NCBI RefSeq assembly: GCF_900141935.1
Contig: NZ_FQYX01000004.1
Span: forward strand, 8,668 to 72,667
Direction: 5' to 3'
Length of the DNA: 64,000 bases
Origin: Arenibacter nanhaiticus
GTDB taxonomy: Bacteria > Bacteroidota > Bacteroidia > Flavobacteriales > Flavobacteriaceae
Position 1 is the stretch's first letter. Every line of letters begins with the position of its first letter. The notes beneath the pieces were generated by a model that saw only the letters and a program-made list of their open reading frames with translations, was not told the DNA's origin and made no database searches. This document shows positions 44,107 to 53,910 of this stretch, in pieces. The translations under genes and the position numbers were made by a program.

Positions 44107-44527
44107 TTTTTGTTCTTGGCCAAAACCATTGATTAGGGTGTATGCACATGGAATAGCAATACCTAATCTTCCTAAAAATCATCAGTTCCCGTTTCAAATA
44201 GATTCGACCGTTTATGAATGGGCAAAATTTAGGCGAAATGACCTCTTAGAATATGATTTTTGTCAGGTTTTGCGTAAAAAATATTGTCGTAGTACCTCCT
44301 GTCCGCACTGAAATACGCAATAGGGAGGTGTAAAATGGATAAAAAGGTTAAGATAATAGTAGCTTATAGTTTAGTTAACACAACTCTGATTTTATAGGCT
44401 CATTTTTGTGCCATTGAAAGTTTACATAAAATTTGGTTTGAGTTGGTTTTATGGAAAGCCGGTGTTCAGCATCGGCTTTTTTTATGTGCTATAATTTAAA
44501 GGCAAATTTTATTGATGATTATAACTT
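44107..44527. other. Intergenic region with an orphan terminator
   Basis: AT-rich, no supported gene (the 60-codon frame at 44129-44311 looks like chance). It ends in the plus-strand hairpin at 44455. Confidence 0.4.
44455..44486 (+). terminator. Plus-strand terminator without an assigned gene
   Basis: A short hairpin, AAAGCCGGTG / CATCGGCTTT with loop TTCAG, is followed by seven T. No plus-strand gene precedes it within 2 kb, so it may end a small RNA or be left over. Confidence 0.55.
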
Positions 44528-44607
44528 GGGCGTTCCCTCCTTTGTCGGGCGGGCCCTTGGCTATATCCCTTGCGCTGCTGCGGGGATGCCGCCGCGGTCC
44601 CTAACGC
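44528..44607 (-). repeat. Dispersed GC-rich intergenic repeat, copy 3
   Basis: An 80-base copy in reverse orientation, almost identical to those at 16591 and 55625. It lies past the 3' end of the TauE-type gene. Confidence 0.85.
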
Positions 44608-44712
44608 GGAACAAAGTGCCAATGGTTTAAGGTGCCAACATTAAATCGGACCTTGGATGTCTTTCCTGTTATAAGGAAGGACGAGGCGTATTAAAATGCT
44701 TTGTCCGTCGTG

Positions 44713-45477
44713 TTATCGGAACAAAAGAAGCAAAGCCCCAACCGCAGTTAGGATTAAGATCATTTTACGGTAATACTTATCTTTAATCACCCTTACCAAA
44801 CGCACGCCCATAAACAGCCCTAATAGAATGCCTGGAAGCAGTTGTAGATTTATAAGAAGCGTTTCTGGGGTAATGGTTTTCCAAATAAAGATATGGAAGG
44901 GTACCTTAAAAAGGTTTACGATAAAAAACAACCAGGCGGCAGTACCTATGAATTCGTTTTTGGGCAATCGCATGGCCAAAAAATAGATGTTGGAGAATGC
45001 ACCGGCCAAATTACCGATCATAGTGGTTATTCCTGCCATGATACCAACGAAGCCGCCAAAGGCCCAATGGGTAGGCACCTTTTTAGATTTCTTATTGTCC
45101 CACCAGTACATCATCACCAAGGTGCCCAAAATAATGACAGACATACTTATTTTAAATGTACTCGCGGGCAGATCCTTCCCTATGGCGGTACCTAGAAAAA
45201 TACCTAGGATCATCCAAGGGAGAAATTTAATGATGTATTTCCATTGGGTATGGCGGTGGTAATAAATAACGGCTATGGTATCGCCAACGACCAATAAGGG
45301 CACCAAAAGTCCGGTCGATTCCTTGGCGCCAAAGGCTAGGGCCATCAGAGTAACGATGATAATAGAGATTCCCTTGATCCCTGCCTTGGAAATACCAAGA
45401 ATAAAAGTGGCCGAAAAGGCAAGAAACCATGTTGTTAATGTGATATCTGATTCTATTGGGAAGTTCATATGTGACAT
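44713..45477 (-). CDS. TauE/SafE-family membrane permease (sulfite exporter-like)
   Basis: A 254-residue protein with seven or eight hydrophobic segments and the TauE/SafE pattern: FSATFILGISKAGIKGISIIIVTLMALAFGAKESTGLLVPLLVVGD at the start, the central GFVGIMAGITTMIGNLAGAFSNIYFLAMRLPKNEFIGTAAWLFFIVNLFK, and LLINLQLLPGILLGLFMGVRLVRVI. Proteins of this group move sulfite, sulfoacetate or other small organic anions across the inner membrane. It is divergent from the sodium:solute symporter gene; a TACTTTTG -7-like box (minus strand, 45493-45500) lies close to its start. The substrate is unknown. Confidence 0.87.
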   Translation of the reverse strand: MSHMNFPIESDITLTTWFLAFSATFILGISKAGIKGISIIIVTLMALAFGAKESTGLLVPLLVVGDTIAVIYYHRHTQWKYIIKFLPWMILGIFLGTAIGKDLPASTFKISMSVIILGTLVMMYWWDNKKSKKVPTHWAFGGFVGIMAGITTMIGNLAGAFSNIYFLAMRLPKNEFIGTAAWLFFIVNLFKVPFHIFIWKTITPETLLINLQLLPGILLGLFMGVRLVRVIKDKYYRKMILILTAVGALLLLFR

Positions 45478-45548
45478 TTAGCAAACAAAAAGCAAAAGTA
45501 TCCTAAAAAAAATTATCTTTATCGATTGATTTAACCAATACCATTTTC

Positions 45549-47360
45549 ATGGAATTAAGTACACTCGATTACAGTTTTATAATAGTTTTCTTTTCAATTG
45601 TATTAGGAATTGGAATTTATGTTTCAAAAAAGTCAGGAAAAGATTCTGCAGAATATTTCCTGTCAGGAAGAACAATGCCTTGGTGGTTATTGGGCCTTTC
45701 TATGGTTGCGACCACATTTTCTACCGACACGCCAAACTTGGTAACGGATATTGTCCGTACCAATGGAGTTTCTGGTAACTGGGTATGGTGGGCGTTTTTG
45801 CTTACCGGATTATTAACCGTGTTTGTATACGCCAAACTATGGCGTAAGTCTAATGTAAATACCGATCTTGAATTTTATGAGTTGCGCTATGGCGGGGCTC
45901 CGGCAGAATTCCTGCGGAAGTTTAGAGCGGTTTACCTAGGGGTTATTTTCAACGTTATTACCATGTCGGCCGTTACTTTGGCTGCTATAAAAATTGGTGG
46001 TATTATGTTAGGGCTAGAGCCTTGGCAGACCGTAGTGAGTGCGGGTCTTATTACCGTTACCTTTAGTGCCTTGGGTGGATTTAAAGGGGTGGTTTATACC
46101 GATTTTCTTTTGTTTTTCGTAGCAATGGGTGGTGCGATTGGAGCTGCTTACTATTTGGTGAATATCCCTGAAGTAGGTGGTATTGATGCCCTTATGGCAA
46201 ATGAACACGTTAAGGATAAACTTAACATTTTGCCAGACTTTAGCAATACGAAGGCTTTGATTACCTTATTTATTATTCCATTGGCAGTACAATGGTGGAG
46301 CTCTTGGTACCCTGGTGCAGAACCAGGTGGTGGGGGGTATATCGCACAACGTATGTTGGCGGCGAAGAATGAAAACCATGCCATTGGTGCTACTTTCTTT
46401 TTTAATATTATGCATTATGCCTTACGTCCTTGGCCTTGGATCTTAGTAGCTTTGGCTTCTTTGGTTGTATATCCGGATGTAGCCAGTATCCATGCTGCTT
46501 TCCCTAATGTTGCTGTAGATAAATTAGGACACGATTTGGCCTATTCTGCGATGTTGACCAAACTTCCTAGTGGTTTGCTTGGATTGGTCTTGGCTTCTTT
46601 GATCGCAGCTTATATGAGTACCATTTCTACCCAATTAAACTGGGGATCTTCTTATATAGTATATGATTTTTACAAACAACAGATCAACCCTAATGCCACC
46701 GAAAAGAGATTGGTGGCCGTAGGAAGAATATCTACCGTTGTTTTAATGATATTTAGTGCTGTTTTGGCCTTGTTATTACAAAATGCCTTGCAGTTGTTCG
46801 AAGTGCTTTTAGTTTTTGGTGCGGGTACTGGACTTATTTTTATCCTAAGATGGTTCTGGTGGAGAATTAATGCGTGGAGTGAAATTACGGCCATGTTTGC
46901 CTCCGGTATTATTTCTATTGTATTAAAGTTAACAGCGGTTGGTCCTTTCTTTTTCGCTGCGGAAACCGGAGTGTTCCCAGACTGGGCAGAATATCCAATG
47001 GTAGTATTGGTAACAACGGCAATATGGTTGGCAGTTACTTTTATGACCCAAGCCGAATCAAAGGAGGTCTTACAGAGTTTCTACAAGAAAATTCAGCCAG
47101 GGGGGCCAGGGTGGAAGAGTGTAATTTCAGGAGCAGAAAAAGACAATGTAGAAATAGTAAACACTAAGGAAAAATGGAGCGTACCTGCTGGTATCGGAGC
47201 CATGTTATTAGGTTGTGTGCTTATCTATTCTTGTATGTTTGCTACAGGATACTGGATTTATGGCTACTATACAGGGGCAATATCCTTGACGATTTTAGCG
47301 GCTATTTCAGGAGCGTTATTAGCAGTCGTTTGGAACAAAATGAAGTCTAATATCTTGTAA
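45549..47360 (+). CDS. Sodium:solute symporter (SSS family)
   Basis: A 603-residue protein with about 14 membrane segments and SSS-family blocks: DYSFIIVFFSIVLGIGIYVSKKSGKDSAEYFLSGRTMPWWLLGLSMVATTFSTDTPNLV at the start, LGGFKGVVYTDFLLFFVAMGGAIG, and LASLIAAYMSTISTQLNWGSSYIVYDFYK. The WWLLGLSM and STISTQLNWG motifs are typical of Bacteroidota members that carry sugars, carboxylates or nucleosides with sodium. It is divergent from the TauE-type gene and followed by a strong terminator. The substrate cannot be told from sequence. Confidence 0.93.
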   Translation: MELSTLDYSFIIVFFSIVLGIGIYVSKKSGKDSAEYFLSGRTMPWWLLGLSMVATTFSTDTPNLVTDIVRTNGVSGNWVWWAFLLTGLLTVFVYAKLWRKSNVNTDLEFYELRYGGAPAEFLRKFRAVYLGVIFNVITMSAVTLAAIKIGGIMLGLEPWQTVVSAGLITVTFSALGGFKGVVYTDFLLFFVAMGGAIGAAYYLVNIPEVGGIDALMANEHVKDKLNILPDFSNTKALITLFIIPLAVQWWSSWYPGAEPGGGGYIAQRMLAAKNENHAIGATFFFNIMHYALRPWPWILVALASLVVYPDVASIHAAFPNVAVDKLGHDLAYSAMLTKLPSGLLGLVLASLIAAYMSTISTQLNWGSSYIVYDFYKQQINPNATEKRLVAVGRISTVVLMIFSAVLALLLQNALQLFEVLLVFGAGTGLIFILRWFWWRINAWSEITAMFASGIISIVLKLTAVGPFFFAAETGVFPDWAEYPMVVLVTTAIWLAVTFMTQAESKEVLQSFYKKIQPGGPGWKSVISGAEKDNVEIVNTKEKWSVPAGIGAMLLGCVLIYSCMFATGYWIYGYYTGAISLTILAAISGALLAVVWNKMKSNIL

Positions 47361-47383
47361 GAGGTATTGGCCGAAAATATAAC

Positions 47384-47432
47384 AGACCCCTAGTTGTTTA
47401 CAATTTAGTACATAACTAGGGGTCTTTTTTTT
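47384..47432 (+). terminator. Intrinsic terminator after the symporter gene
   Basis: A 12-bp stem (AGACCCCTAGTT / AACTAGGGGTCT) with an 18-base loop, followed by eight T, 24 bases past the stop codon. Confidence 0.85.
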
Positions 47433-47832
47433 GTCCCTATTTATAAATGGACGGCTCTTTTTCTGAGGGAGCATTCTTTAGAGAGAGGAGTTGTAATATT
47501 TAATATGAATTGCCTTATTGGGCGTTGAGGTTTCCTTGTAAAGTGTTCTGGCTTCATCTCAGTTCTTTACTGTAAATAAAAGGTTTTAGAGATACTGGTT
47601 TTTCGGTTGTTTTCTAATAGGTTGATACGGCCTTTCTTGGACCCTCAGTTTGTCCGTAGAAAATTATAGGTACGCTTAATGCCAATCATTCTCTCCTTAG
47701 CTCTTTTTTAAAATGCTATCTTACTATAACGACCGCACCTTCTTCGTTGCTGAAATGCCATTTACCGTATTTCCTAATGGTCCAATAAACAGCTTAACCA
47801 ATTGCTTTATTGTTCCATGGAGCCCTTCTTCC
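47433..47832. other. Intergenic region
   Basis: About 400 bases before the dispersed repeat. The 85-codon frame at 47713-47970 runs through that repeat and is not a gene. Nothing else supported. Confidence 0.45.
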
Positions 47833-47912
47833 GCGTTAGGGACCGTAGCGGCATCCCCGCAGCAGCGCAAGGGATATAGCGGAGTGCCCGCCCGACATGG
47901 GAGGGAACGCCC
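47833..47912 (+). repeat. Dispersed GC-rich intergenic repeat, copy 4
   Basis: An 80-base copy in forward orientation (GCGTTAGGGA to GGGAACGCCC), between the convergent symporter and riboflavin synthase genes. It differs from the other 80-base copies mainly in GTAGCGG and in the CGGAGTG segment. Confidence 0.85.
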
Positions 47913-47987
47913 AAAAATGAAGGCTATAAAGGCCTATGACAGCATACGCCAAGCTGGAAAAAGAATTTAGGGAGGCGTACCGTTAGG

Positions 47988-48578
47988 CTAGTCTCTTAGC
48001 GATAATAGCCTGGAAACGTATTTCCCGATGACATCGAATTCTAAATTTACGACCGTTCCAAGTTGGTATTCTCTAAACCTGGTGTGCTCGTAAGTATATG
48101 GAATAATGGCTACACTGAAACTGTTTTTATCAGAATCTACCACAGTTAAACTAGTGCCGTCTATGGTTATGGAGCCCTTTTCTATGGTAACGTTGTTCTG
48201 GGCAGGGTCGTAATTAAAGGTAAAAAACCAACTGCCGTCCTTTTCTTCTATTTTGGTGCAAGTACCGGTTTGGTCGACATGGCCCTGAACAATATGTCCG
48301 TCTAACCTAGCGCCCAAAACCATGGCGCGTTCCAAGTTTACAGTATCGGCCTCCTTAAGTTCGTTTAAATTGGTTTTTTGCAAGGTTTCCTCAATGGCCG
48401 TAACCGTATAAGAAGTGTCCTCGATGGCGACAACCGTTAGGCAAACCCCGTTGTGGGCTACACTTTGGTCTATTTTTAACTCAGGGGCAAGGGACGATTT
48501 TATGGTAATGTGAAGATTAGTGCCTTGCTTGTCCAATTTTTGTACCTCTCCTAAAGTTTCAATAATCCCAGTAAACAT
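47988..48578 (-). CDS. ribE: Riboflavin synthase, alpha subunit
   Basis: A 196-residue protein made of two lumazine-binding domains, as usual for this enzyme (about 200-215 residues). It begins MFTGIIETLGEVQ, the family start, with HNGVCLTVVAIE in the first domain and ERAMVLGARLDGHIVQGHVDQTG and IDGTSLTVVD in the second. It dismutates two molecules of 6,7-dimethyl-8-ribityllumazine to riboflavin and a pyrimidine. It is divergent from pdxA and 70 bases apart. No FMN riboswitch is seen upstream. The other rib genes are not in this window. Confidence 0.96.
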   Translation of the reverse strand: MFTGIIETLGEVQKLDKQGTNLHITIKSSLAPELKIDQSVAHNGVCLTVVAIEDTSYTVTAIEETLQKTNLNELKEADTVNLERAMVLGARLDGHIVQGHVDQTGTCTKIEEKDGSWFFTFNYDPAQNNVTIEKGSITIDGTSLTVVDSDKNSFSVAIIPYTYEHTRFREYQLGTVVNLEFDVIGKYVSRLLSLRD

Positions 48579-48647
48579 GTGTCGTTTAAATTAAGTAGTT
48601 TTGTGGTGTAAATTTAGAGGTTTATTTGATATTAACGAAAACTTGCT

Positions 48648-49694
48648 ATGCGGGAAACTGGAAAAATAAAATTAGGAATATCTATAGGGGACTTAAACGG
48701 AATAGGATGCGAGGTAATTCTTAAAACCTTTGAAGACTCTAGGATGTTGGATTTCTGTACTCCGGTAATTTTTGCCTCGAACAAGACCATTTCGTTTCAG
48801 AAAAATGAATTGAAAATTGGCGTGAACTATAATGGCATCCATAAGGTAGAACAAGCCCTTGACGGAAAAGTCAATGTTTTTAATGTATGGAGAGAATCGC
48901 CTATCGTTAAGTTTGGCGAGGCTACTCCCGAAGCCGGGAAATATGCCTTATTATCTCTTAGGGCAGCCGTGGCGGCCTTAAAAAAAGGCGAGATAGATGT
49001 ATTGGTGACCGCGCCTATCAATAAGAACAATATCCAGGCCAAGGATTTTAATTTTCCGGGACATACCGATTTTCTAGCCCAGGAACTGGGAGGGGAAAGT
49101 TTAATGTTTATGGTTACCGACGAATTGAAGGTAGGTTTAATTACCGATCACGTGGCCATTAAAGATGTAGCGACTACCATCGACGCTAAATTAATAAAGA
49201 GCAAGGCCCTTGCCATAGAAAATTCCTTGAAGGTAGATTTTGGTATTCGCAAGCCTAAAATAGCATTGTTGGGGATTAATCCACATAGTGGCGATAACGG
49301 TGTTATCGGGAAAGAAGACGAGGAGGTGATGAAGCCTGCTATTGAAGAACTGATCAAGGAGGGGCACTTGGTTTTTGGACCATATTCTGCCGATAGTTTT
49401 TTTGGTTCTGACAATTATACTAAGTTCGATGCCATCTTGGCGGCCTATCACGACCAAGGATTAATTCCTTTTAAAACCTTATCTTTCGGGAAAGGAGTGA
49501 ATTATACCGCAGGCCTGGACAAGGTACGTACCTCCCCAGATCACGGGACGGCTTACGAGATTGCCGGCAAGGGCGTAGCAGATCACAGTTCCTTTAAAGA
49601 GGCGGTGTTTACGGCCTTGAAGATTTTTAAAAACAGGGAAGAATACCAAGAATTAACAGCGAATCCGCTGAAAAAACAACGGCTGAAAAGGTAG
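48648..49694 (+). CDS. pdxA: 4-hydroxythreonine-4-phosphate dehydrogenase
   Basis: A 348-residue protein with the PdxA pattern: KLGISIGDLNGIGCEVILKTF at the start (usually GDPxGIGPE), VLVTAPINKNNIQ, FPGHTDFLAQELG (metal His), LLGINPHSGDNGVIGKEDEEV (metal His) and ILAAYHDQGLIPFKTLSFGKGVNYTAGLDKVRTSPDHGTAYEIAGKG, the catalytic end. It oxidises 4-phosphohydroxythreonine with NAD in the deoxyxylulose-5-phosphate-dependent route to vitamin B6. A TAGTTTTG -7-like box precedes it at 48596. It is upstream of the yceD-rpmF-fabH-accBC cluster, a common arrangement in this phylum. Confidence 0.96.
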   Translation: MRETGKIKLGISIGDLNGIGCEVILKTFEDSRMLDFCTPVIFASNKTISFQKNELKIGVNYNGIHKVEQALDGKVNVFNVWRESPIVKFGEATPEAGKYALLSLRAAVAALKKGEIDVLVTAPINKNNIQAKDFNFPGHTDFLAQELGGESLMFMVTDELKVGLITDHVAIKDVATTIDAKLIKSKALAIENSLKVDFGIRKPKIALLGINPHSGDNGVIGKEDEEVMKPAIEELIKEGHLVFGPYSADSFFGSDNYTKFDAILAAYHDQGLIPFKTLSFGKGVNYTAGLDKVRTSPDHGTAYEIAGKGVADHSSFKEAVFTALKIFKNREEYQELTANPLKKQRLKR

Positions 49695-49784
49695 TGTAAA
49701 AACTGCTTTTTTAGCAGACGGTAGTGGCAGTAAGACAACGGATTAGGGGTGTTTTTAAGGAATTTATTTATTTCGTTTGAATTG

Positions 49785-49814
49785 TTGGCGTTTTATAAAA
49801 TAATAGTATCTTTG
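49785..49814 (+). promoter_or_regulatory. Promoter of the yceD-rpmF unit
   Basis: TTG at 49785-49787 and TATCTTTG at 49807-49814 are separated by 19 bases, a full match to the Bacteroidota primary sigma-factor promoter (-33 TTG, -7 TAnnTTTG). The expected transcript start is near 49820, about 40 bases ahead of yceD. Confidence 0.75.
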
Positions 49815-49858
49815 CACCCGCTATTATTATGGCGGGATGTAAAAAATAAGTGTGGAAC

Positions 49859-50398
49859 ATGAAGAAGCTTAAGGAGTTTATCATATCTTTTTCAGGACTG
49901 AAACAGGGAAAACACGACTTTGATTTTACAATTAAAAATGAGTTCTTTGAGTCTTTTGAATATGATGAGTTTAATGGAACGGATATTAATTTAGACGTTA
50001 CTTTGAACAAAATGAGTACCATGATGGAGTTGGAAATGGAGGCACGAGGCACAGTAAACGTAAATTGTGATCTGACCGACGAGGCTTATGATCAGGAAAT
50101 TAGTGCCGATTTAAAATTGGTGGTAAAGTTTGGTGATGAGTTTAATAATGACAACGATGAGATATTGGTTATTCCCCATAGGGAGCATCAAGTAGATATC
50201 TCACAATATGTTTATGAAATGTTGGTGTTGTCAGTACCACTTAAGAAAGTTCATCCTGGAGTCTTGGACGGCACATTACAATCGGAAACGTTGGATAAGC
50301 TAGAAGAGTTGCATCCAAAAGATATAGAGGAAAACAAAGAAGACGAAGACAATGATCCCCGATGGGACGAATTAAAAAAATTATTAACGGGTAAATAA
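49859..50398 (+). CDS. YceD family protein (DUF177)
   Basis: 179 residues from the ATG at 49859, with a GTG 9 bases upstream as alternative. The protein has the YceD arrangement: an N-terminal strand-rich part ([19 protein letters not shown]..), [31 protein letters not shown] with the core VxCDRC-like segment reduced to [15 protein letters not shown] and a C-terminal [11 protein letters not shown]. It lies 8 bases before rpmF, the usual YceD-L32 pairing, and is thought to work in rRNA maturation or 50S assembly. The acidic tail ([17 protein letters not shown]) is typical. Confidence 0.92.
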   Translation: MKKLKEFIISFSGLKQGKHDFDFTIKNEFFESFEYDEFNGTDINLDVTLNKMSTMMELEMEARGTVNVNCDLTDEAYDQEISADLKLVVKFGDEFNNDNDEILVIPHREHQVDISQYVYEMLVLSVPLKKVHPGVLDGTLQSETLDKLEELHPKDIEENKEDEDNDPRWDELKKLLTGK

Positions 50399-50406
50399 GT
50401 TACATA

Positions 50407-50604
50407 ATGGCACATCCTAAAAGAAAAATTTCTAAAACCAGAAGAGACAAAAGAAGAACGCATTACAAAGCTGTGGCTCCAACCGTAGCAAAAGATCCAA
50501 CAACTGGAGAAATGCACTTATACCACAGAGCTCATTGGCATGAAGGTAAATTGTACTACAGAGGTCAGATTTTGATTGACAAAACTGAAGAGGCTGTAGC
50601 ATAA
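50407..50604 (+). CDS. rpmF: 50S ribosomal protein L32
   Basis: A 65-residue protein, normal for the family: [19 protein letters not shown] at the start (the universal MAxPKxxxSxxRRxxRRxHx), then [19 protein letters not shown]. The four zinc-binding cysteines found in many L32 proteins are missing, as is usual in Bacteroidota. It follows yceD by 8 bases and is followed by a strong terminator, so it closes a two-gene unit. fabH begins 170 bases further on. Confidence 0.97.
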   Translation: MAHPKRKISKTRRDKRRTHYKAVAPTVAKDPTTGEMHLYHRAHWHEGKLYYRGQILIDKTEEAVA

Positions 50605-50628
50605 TTTAGTTCAAGACATTACAACTGG

Positions 50629-50660
50629 AACTCTCACTTTAATAAGTGGGAGTTTTTTTT
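50629..50660 (+). terminator. Intrinsic terminator after rpmF
   Basis: An 11-bp stem with one wobble pair (AACTCTCACTT / AAGTGGGAGTT, loop TAAT-like) followed by eight T. It lies 24 bases past the rpmF stop. Confidence 0.85.
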
Positions 50661-50774
50661 ATGAAAGTGATGAAATCTTCAAAAACTTGGTGGTTTTTGG
50701 CTAAAAGTCCGAGAAAATCATTATTTTTCACAAATTTTCAAGTAATTGAAGATCTCTAGTAAAATCAATTTTAG

Positions 50775-51770
50775 ATGGGCAAAATAACGTCGGCAATTAC
50801 TGCGGTAGGGGGCTATGTCCCCGACTTTGTAATGACAAATAAGATCTTGGAATCCTTGGTAGATACCAACGACGAATGGATTACAACGAGGACCGGAATA
50901 AAGGAGAGAAGGATTTTGAAGGGAGAGGGGCTAGGAACCTCTTTTTTGGCCATTAAGGCGGCCGAAGAACTGATCAGAAAGAGGGATTTAGACCCTAAGG
51001 AGATTGATATGGTATTGGTAGCAACGGCTACGCCAGACATGATGGTGGCTTCTACTGCGGCTTATGTGGCTTCTGAGATAGGAGCGACCAATGCCTTTGC
51101 TTACGATTTGCAGGCTGCTTGCTCTAGCTTTTTATATGGGATGTCTACGGCATCGAGTTATATCGAATCAGGAAGATATAAAAAGGTACTCCTTATTGGA
51201 GCCGATAAAATGTCTTCTATTATAGATTATACCGATAGGACTACCTGTATTATATTTGGTGACGGTGCCGGTGCGGCACTTTTTGAACCTAATACGGAAG
51301 GCTTAGGGTTACAAGATGAATATTTAAGATCTGATGGGGTTGGAAGAAACTTTCTGAAGATGGATGCAGGAGGATCACTGATGCCAGCATCTGAAGAAAC
51401 TGTGAAAAACAGGAAACATTTCATTTTCCAAGACGGGAAATCGGTGTTTAAATTTGCCGTGACCAATATGGCAGATGCTGCGGGAAAAATCATGGAACGC
51501 AACTCGCTTACCCATGAGGACGTTGATTGGTTGGTGCCGCACCAAGCCAACAAACGAATCATAGATGCTACTGCTAATCGAATGGGATTAGAAGATGAAA
51601 AGGTAATGATGAACATACAAAAGTATGGGAATACTACCTCGGCAACCTTACCACTATTATTACACGATTATGAAAAGCAACTCAAAAAAGGCGATAACTT
51701 GGTTTTTGCGGCCTTTGGAGGTGGTTTTACATGGGGATCCATTTATTTAAAATGGGCTTATAATTCATAA
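50775..51770 (+). CDS. fabH: Beta-ketoacyl-ACP synthase III
   Basis: A 331-residue thiolase-fold enzyme with the full catalytic triad: Cys116 in DLQAACSSFLYGM, His256 in VPHQANKRI and Asn286 in YGNTTSATLPLLL. Other blocks: TNDEWITTRTGIKERRI near the start and DGAGAALFEP. It condenses acetyl-CoA (or a branched acyl-CoA) with malonyl-ACP to start fatty acid synthesis. It precedes accB by 34 bases, so fabH, accB and accC form one unit. Confidence 0.96.
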   Translation: MGKITSAITAVGGYVPDFVMTNKILESLVDTNDEWITTRTGIKERRILKGEGLGTSFLAIKAAEELIRKRDLDPKEIDMVLVATATPDMMVASTAAYVASEIGATNAFAYDLQAACSSFLYGMSTASSYIESGRYKKVLLIGADKMSSIIDYTDRTTCIIFGDGAGAALFEPNTEGLGLQDEYLRSDGVGRNFLKMDAGGSLMPASEETVKNRKHFIFQDGKSVFKFAVTNMADAAGKIMERNSLTHEDVDWLVPHQANKRIIDATANRMGLEDEKVMMNIQKYGNTTSATLPLLLHDYEKQLKKGDNLVFAAFGGGFTWGSIYLKWAYNS

Positions 51771-51804
51771 ATCTGACGCAACCTATTACACAAAAACGAA
51801 TTCT

Positions 51805-52290
51805 ATGGATATTAAAGAAATTCAAAGCTTAATTAAATTCGTAGCCAAATCTGGGGCTAGCGAAGTGAAATTAGAGATGGAAGATATTAAGATCACCATC
51901 CGAACCGGAGGCTCTGGTTTTACAGGAGAAACTACTTATGTGCAACAAATCCCTATGGGCGCGCCAATGCAACCACAGGCCGCTACTGCTGCCGCTCCTG
52001 CTCCTTCAGTAGAAATTGCAGCGAAAACAGAGGTAGACGAAAACGCTAAGTATGTGACTATAAAATCGCCGATCATCGGTACTTTCTACAGAAAACCTTC
52101 TCCAGACAAACCAAACTTTGTAGAAGTTGGTGATACTATCGGTAAAGGAGATGTACTATGTGTTATAGAAGCCATGAAGTTGTTCAATGACATTGAGTCT
52201 GAAGTTTCAGGGAAGATTGTAAAAGTACTAGTAGACGATAGTTCTCCAGTAGAATTCGATCAGCCGTTGTTTTTGGTTGACCCATCATAA
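51805..52290 (+). CDS. accB: Biotin carboxyl carrier protein of acetyl-CoA carboxylase
   Basis: A 161-residue protein with the AccB layout: N-terminal DIKEIQSLIKFVAKSGASEVKLEMEDIKITI, a flexible Ala/Pro-rich linker (about residues 52-75), and the C-terminal biotinyl domain with IGTFYRKPSPDKPNFVEVGD, VLCVIEAMKLFNDIESE (biotinylated Lys125 in EAMK) and PVEFDQPLFLVDPS. It carries CO2 on biotin between AccC and the carboxyltransferase. accC starts 90 bases downstream. Confidence 0.96.
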   Translation: MDIKEIQSLIKFVAKSGASEVKLEMEDIKITIRTGGSGFTGETTYVQQIPMGAPMQPQAATAAAPAPSVEIAAKTEVDENAKYVTIKSPIIGTFYRKPSPDKPNFVEVGDTIGKGDVLCVIEAMKLFNDIESEVSGKIVKVLVDDSSPVEFDQPLFLVDPS

Positions 52291-52380
52291 TAAATCAACT
52301 TCCCGATACCTATCGGAAGCATTTCCTAAAATTGATGTTTTTGGAAATTGATTTTTAAGATATAAAAATTCGACCACGAT

Positions 52381-53733
52381 ATGTTTAAAAAAATACTTAT
52401 TGCAAATAGGGGAGAAATAGCCTTACGTATCATTAGGACCTGTAAAGAAATGGGGATTAAGACCGTAGCGGTATATTCCAAGGCCGATGAGGAAAGCCTT
52501 CATGTGCGTTTTGCCGATGAGGCCGTTTGTATAGGACCCGCACCAAGTTCGGAGTCTTATCTGAAAATCCCCAATATTATTGCGGCAGCCGAAATTACCA
52601 ATGCCGATGCCATTCATCCAGGGTACGGGTTTCTTTCGGAAAATTCCAAGTTTTCCAGGATCTGTAGCGAACACGATATAAAATTTATCGGTCCTTCTGG
52701 AGAACACATCGATAGAATGGGAGATAAGGCCACGGCCAAGGAAACCATGAAAAAAGCAGGGGTTCCTACCATTCCAGGCTCTGAAGGTCTTTTAAAAGAT
52801 GTTGAAGACGCCAAAAAAATAGCCAAAGAAATGGGGTATCCCGTGATGATCAAGGCTACCGCCGGAGGTGGAGGAAAAGGTATGCGTGCCGTTTTTAAAG
52901 AAGAAGATCTTCAGAAAAACTTTGAAAGCGCTGTCCAAGAAGCCAAAGCCGCTTTTGGAAACGGTGGGATGTACATGGAAAAGTTAATAGAAGAGCCGAG
53001 ACATATCGAGATCCAGATTGTGGGAGATCAATATGGAAAGGCGTGTCACCTTTCTGAAAGGGACTGCTCTGTCCAACGTCGCCACCAAAAACTGACCGAA
53101 GAGACACCTTCTCCGTTCATGACCGACAAATTAAGGGATGAAATGGGGATGGCCGCGGTAAAAGCAGCCGAATATATTAAATACGAAGGCGCGGGAACAA
53201 TCGAATTCTTAGTAGATAAGCACCGTAACTTCTATTTTATGGAGATGAATACCAGAATACAGGTAGAGCACCCAATTACCGAACAGGTAATTGATTACGA
53301 CCTTATTCGCGAGCAAATCCTTGTTGCCGCAGGTGTGCCAATTTCTGGTAAAAACTACCTTCCCAAGCTACACTCTATAGAGTGTAGGATTAATGCGGAA
53401 GATCCTTATAACGGATTTAGACCTTCTCCGGGAAAAATTACAACATTGCATACCCCAGGTGGGCATGGAGTGCGTTTAGATACGCACGTATATAGCGGGT
53501 ATACCATACCCCCTAATTACGATTCTATGATTGCTAAGTTAATTACAACTGCCCAAACAAGGGAAGAGGCTATTAATAAGATGAAACGTGCCTTGGATGA
53601 GTTTGTCATCGAAGGAATTAAGACGACCATTCCTTTTCACAGACAGTTAATGGATCACCCAGATTATTTGGCTGGGAACTATACGACTAAGTTTATGGAA
53701 GATTTTGTAATGGCTCCACAACCAGAAGAATAG
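52381..53733 (+). CDS. accC: Biotin carboxylase subunit of acetyl-CoA carboxylase
   Basis: A 450-residue protein of normal length: [35 protein letters not shown] at the start, the ATP-grasp glycine loop [78 protein letters not shown] and a C-terminal [11 protein letters not shown]. It carboxylates biotin on AccB with bicarbonate and ATP, the first half of malonyl-CoA formation. A terminator follows 11 bases past the stop. Confidence 0.97.
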   Translation: MFKKILIANRGEIALRIIRTCKEMGIKTVAVYSKADEESLHVRFADEAVCIGPAPSSESYLKIPNIIAAAEITNADAIHPGYGFLSENSKFSRICSEHDIKFIGPSGEHIDRMGDKATAKETMKKAGVPTIPGSEGLLKDVEDAKKIAKEMGYPVMIKATAGGGGKGMRAVFKEEDLQKNFESAVQEAKAAFGNGGMYMEKLIEEPRHIEIQIVGDQYGKACHLSERDCSVQRRHQKLTEETPSPFMTDKLRDEMGMAAVKAAEYIKYEGAGTIEFLVDKHRNFYFMEMNTRIQVEHPITEQVIDYDLIREQILVAAGVPISGKNYLPKLHSIECRINAEDPYNGFRPSPGKITTLHTPGGHGVRLDTHVYSGYTIPPNYDSMIAKLITTAQTREEAINKMKRALDEFVIEGIKTTIPFHRQLMDHPDYLAGNYTTKFMEDFVMAPQPEE

Positions 53734-53744
53734 AAGAATATTAG

Positions 53745-53778
53745 AAACTCCGACTTGCATGTCGGAGTTTTTTTTTTT
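53745..53778 (+). terminator. Intrinsic terminator after accC
   Basis: A 10-bp stem (AAACTCCGAC / GTCGGAGTTT, loop TTGCAT) followed by about eight further T. Confidence 0.88.
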
Positions 53779-53910
53779 GCTTTATTTTTATAGGATGGGA
53801 TCTTTCAGCCCCATGTGTTTTTAAGCCCCAGCCTCCGATATTTCCATAGCCCGTTGGATTTATAAAATAAGGTAGTAACTTTATCGCAAGCTACCCCTAT
53901 ACCTCCAATT

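Noticed and set aside
44129-44311. 60-codon frame between the TIM-barrel and TauE genes
   Set aside because: No start signal or family resemblance, and the composition is like the surrounding spacer.
47713-47970. 85-codon frame before ribE
   Set aside because: Most of it translates the dispersed intergenic repeat, copies of which elsewhere are not coding.
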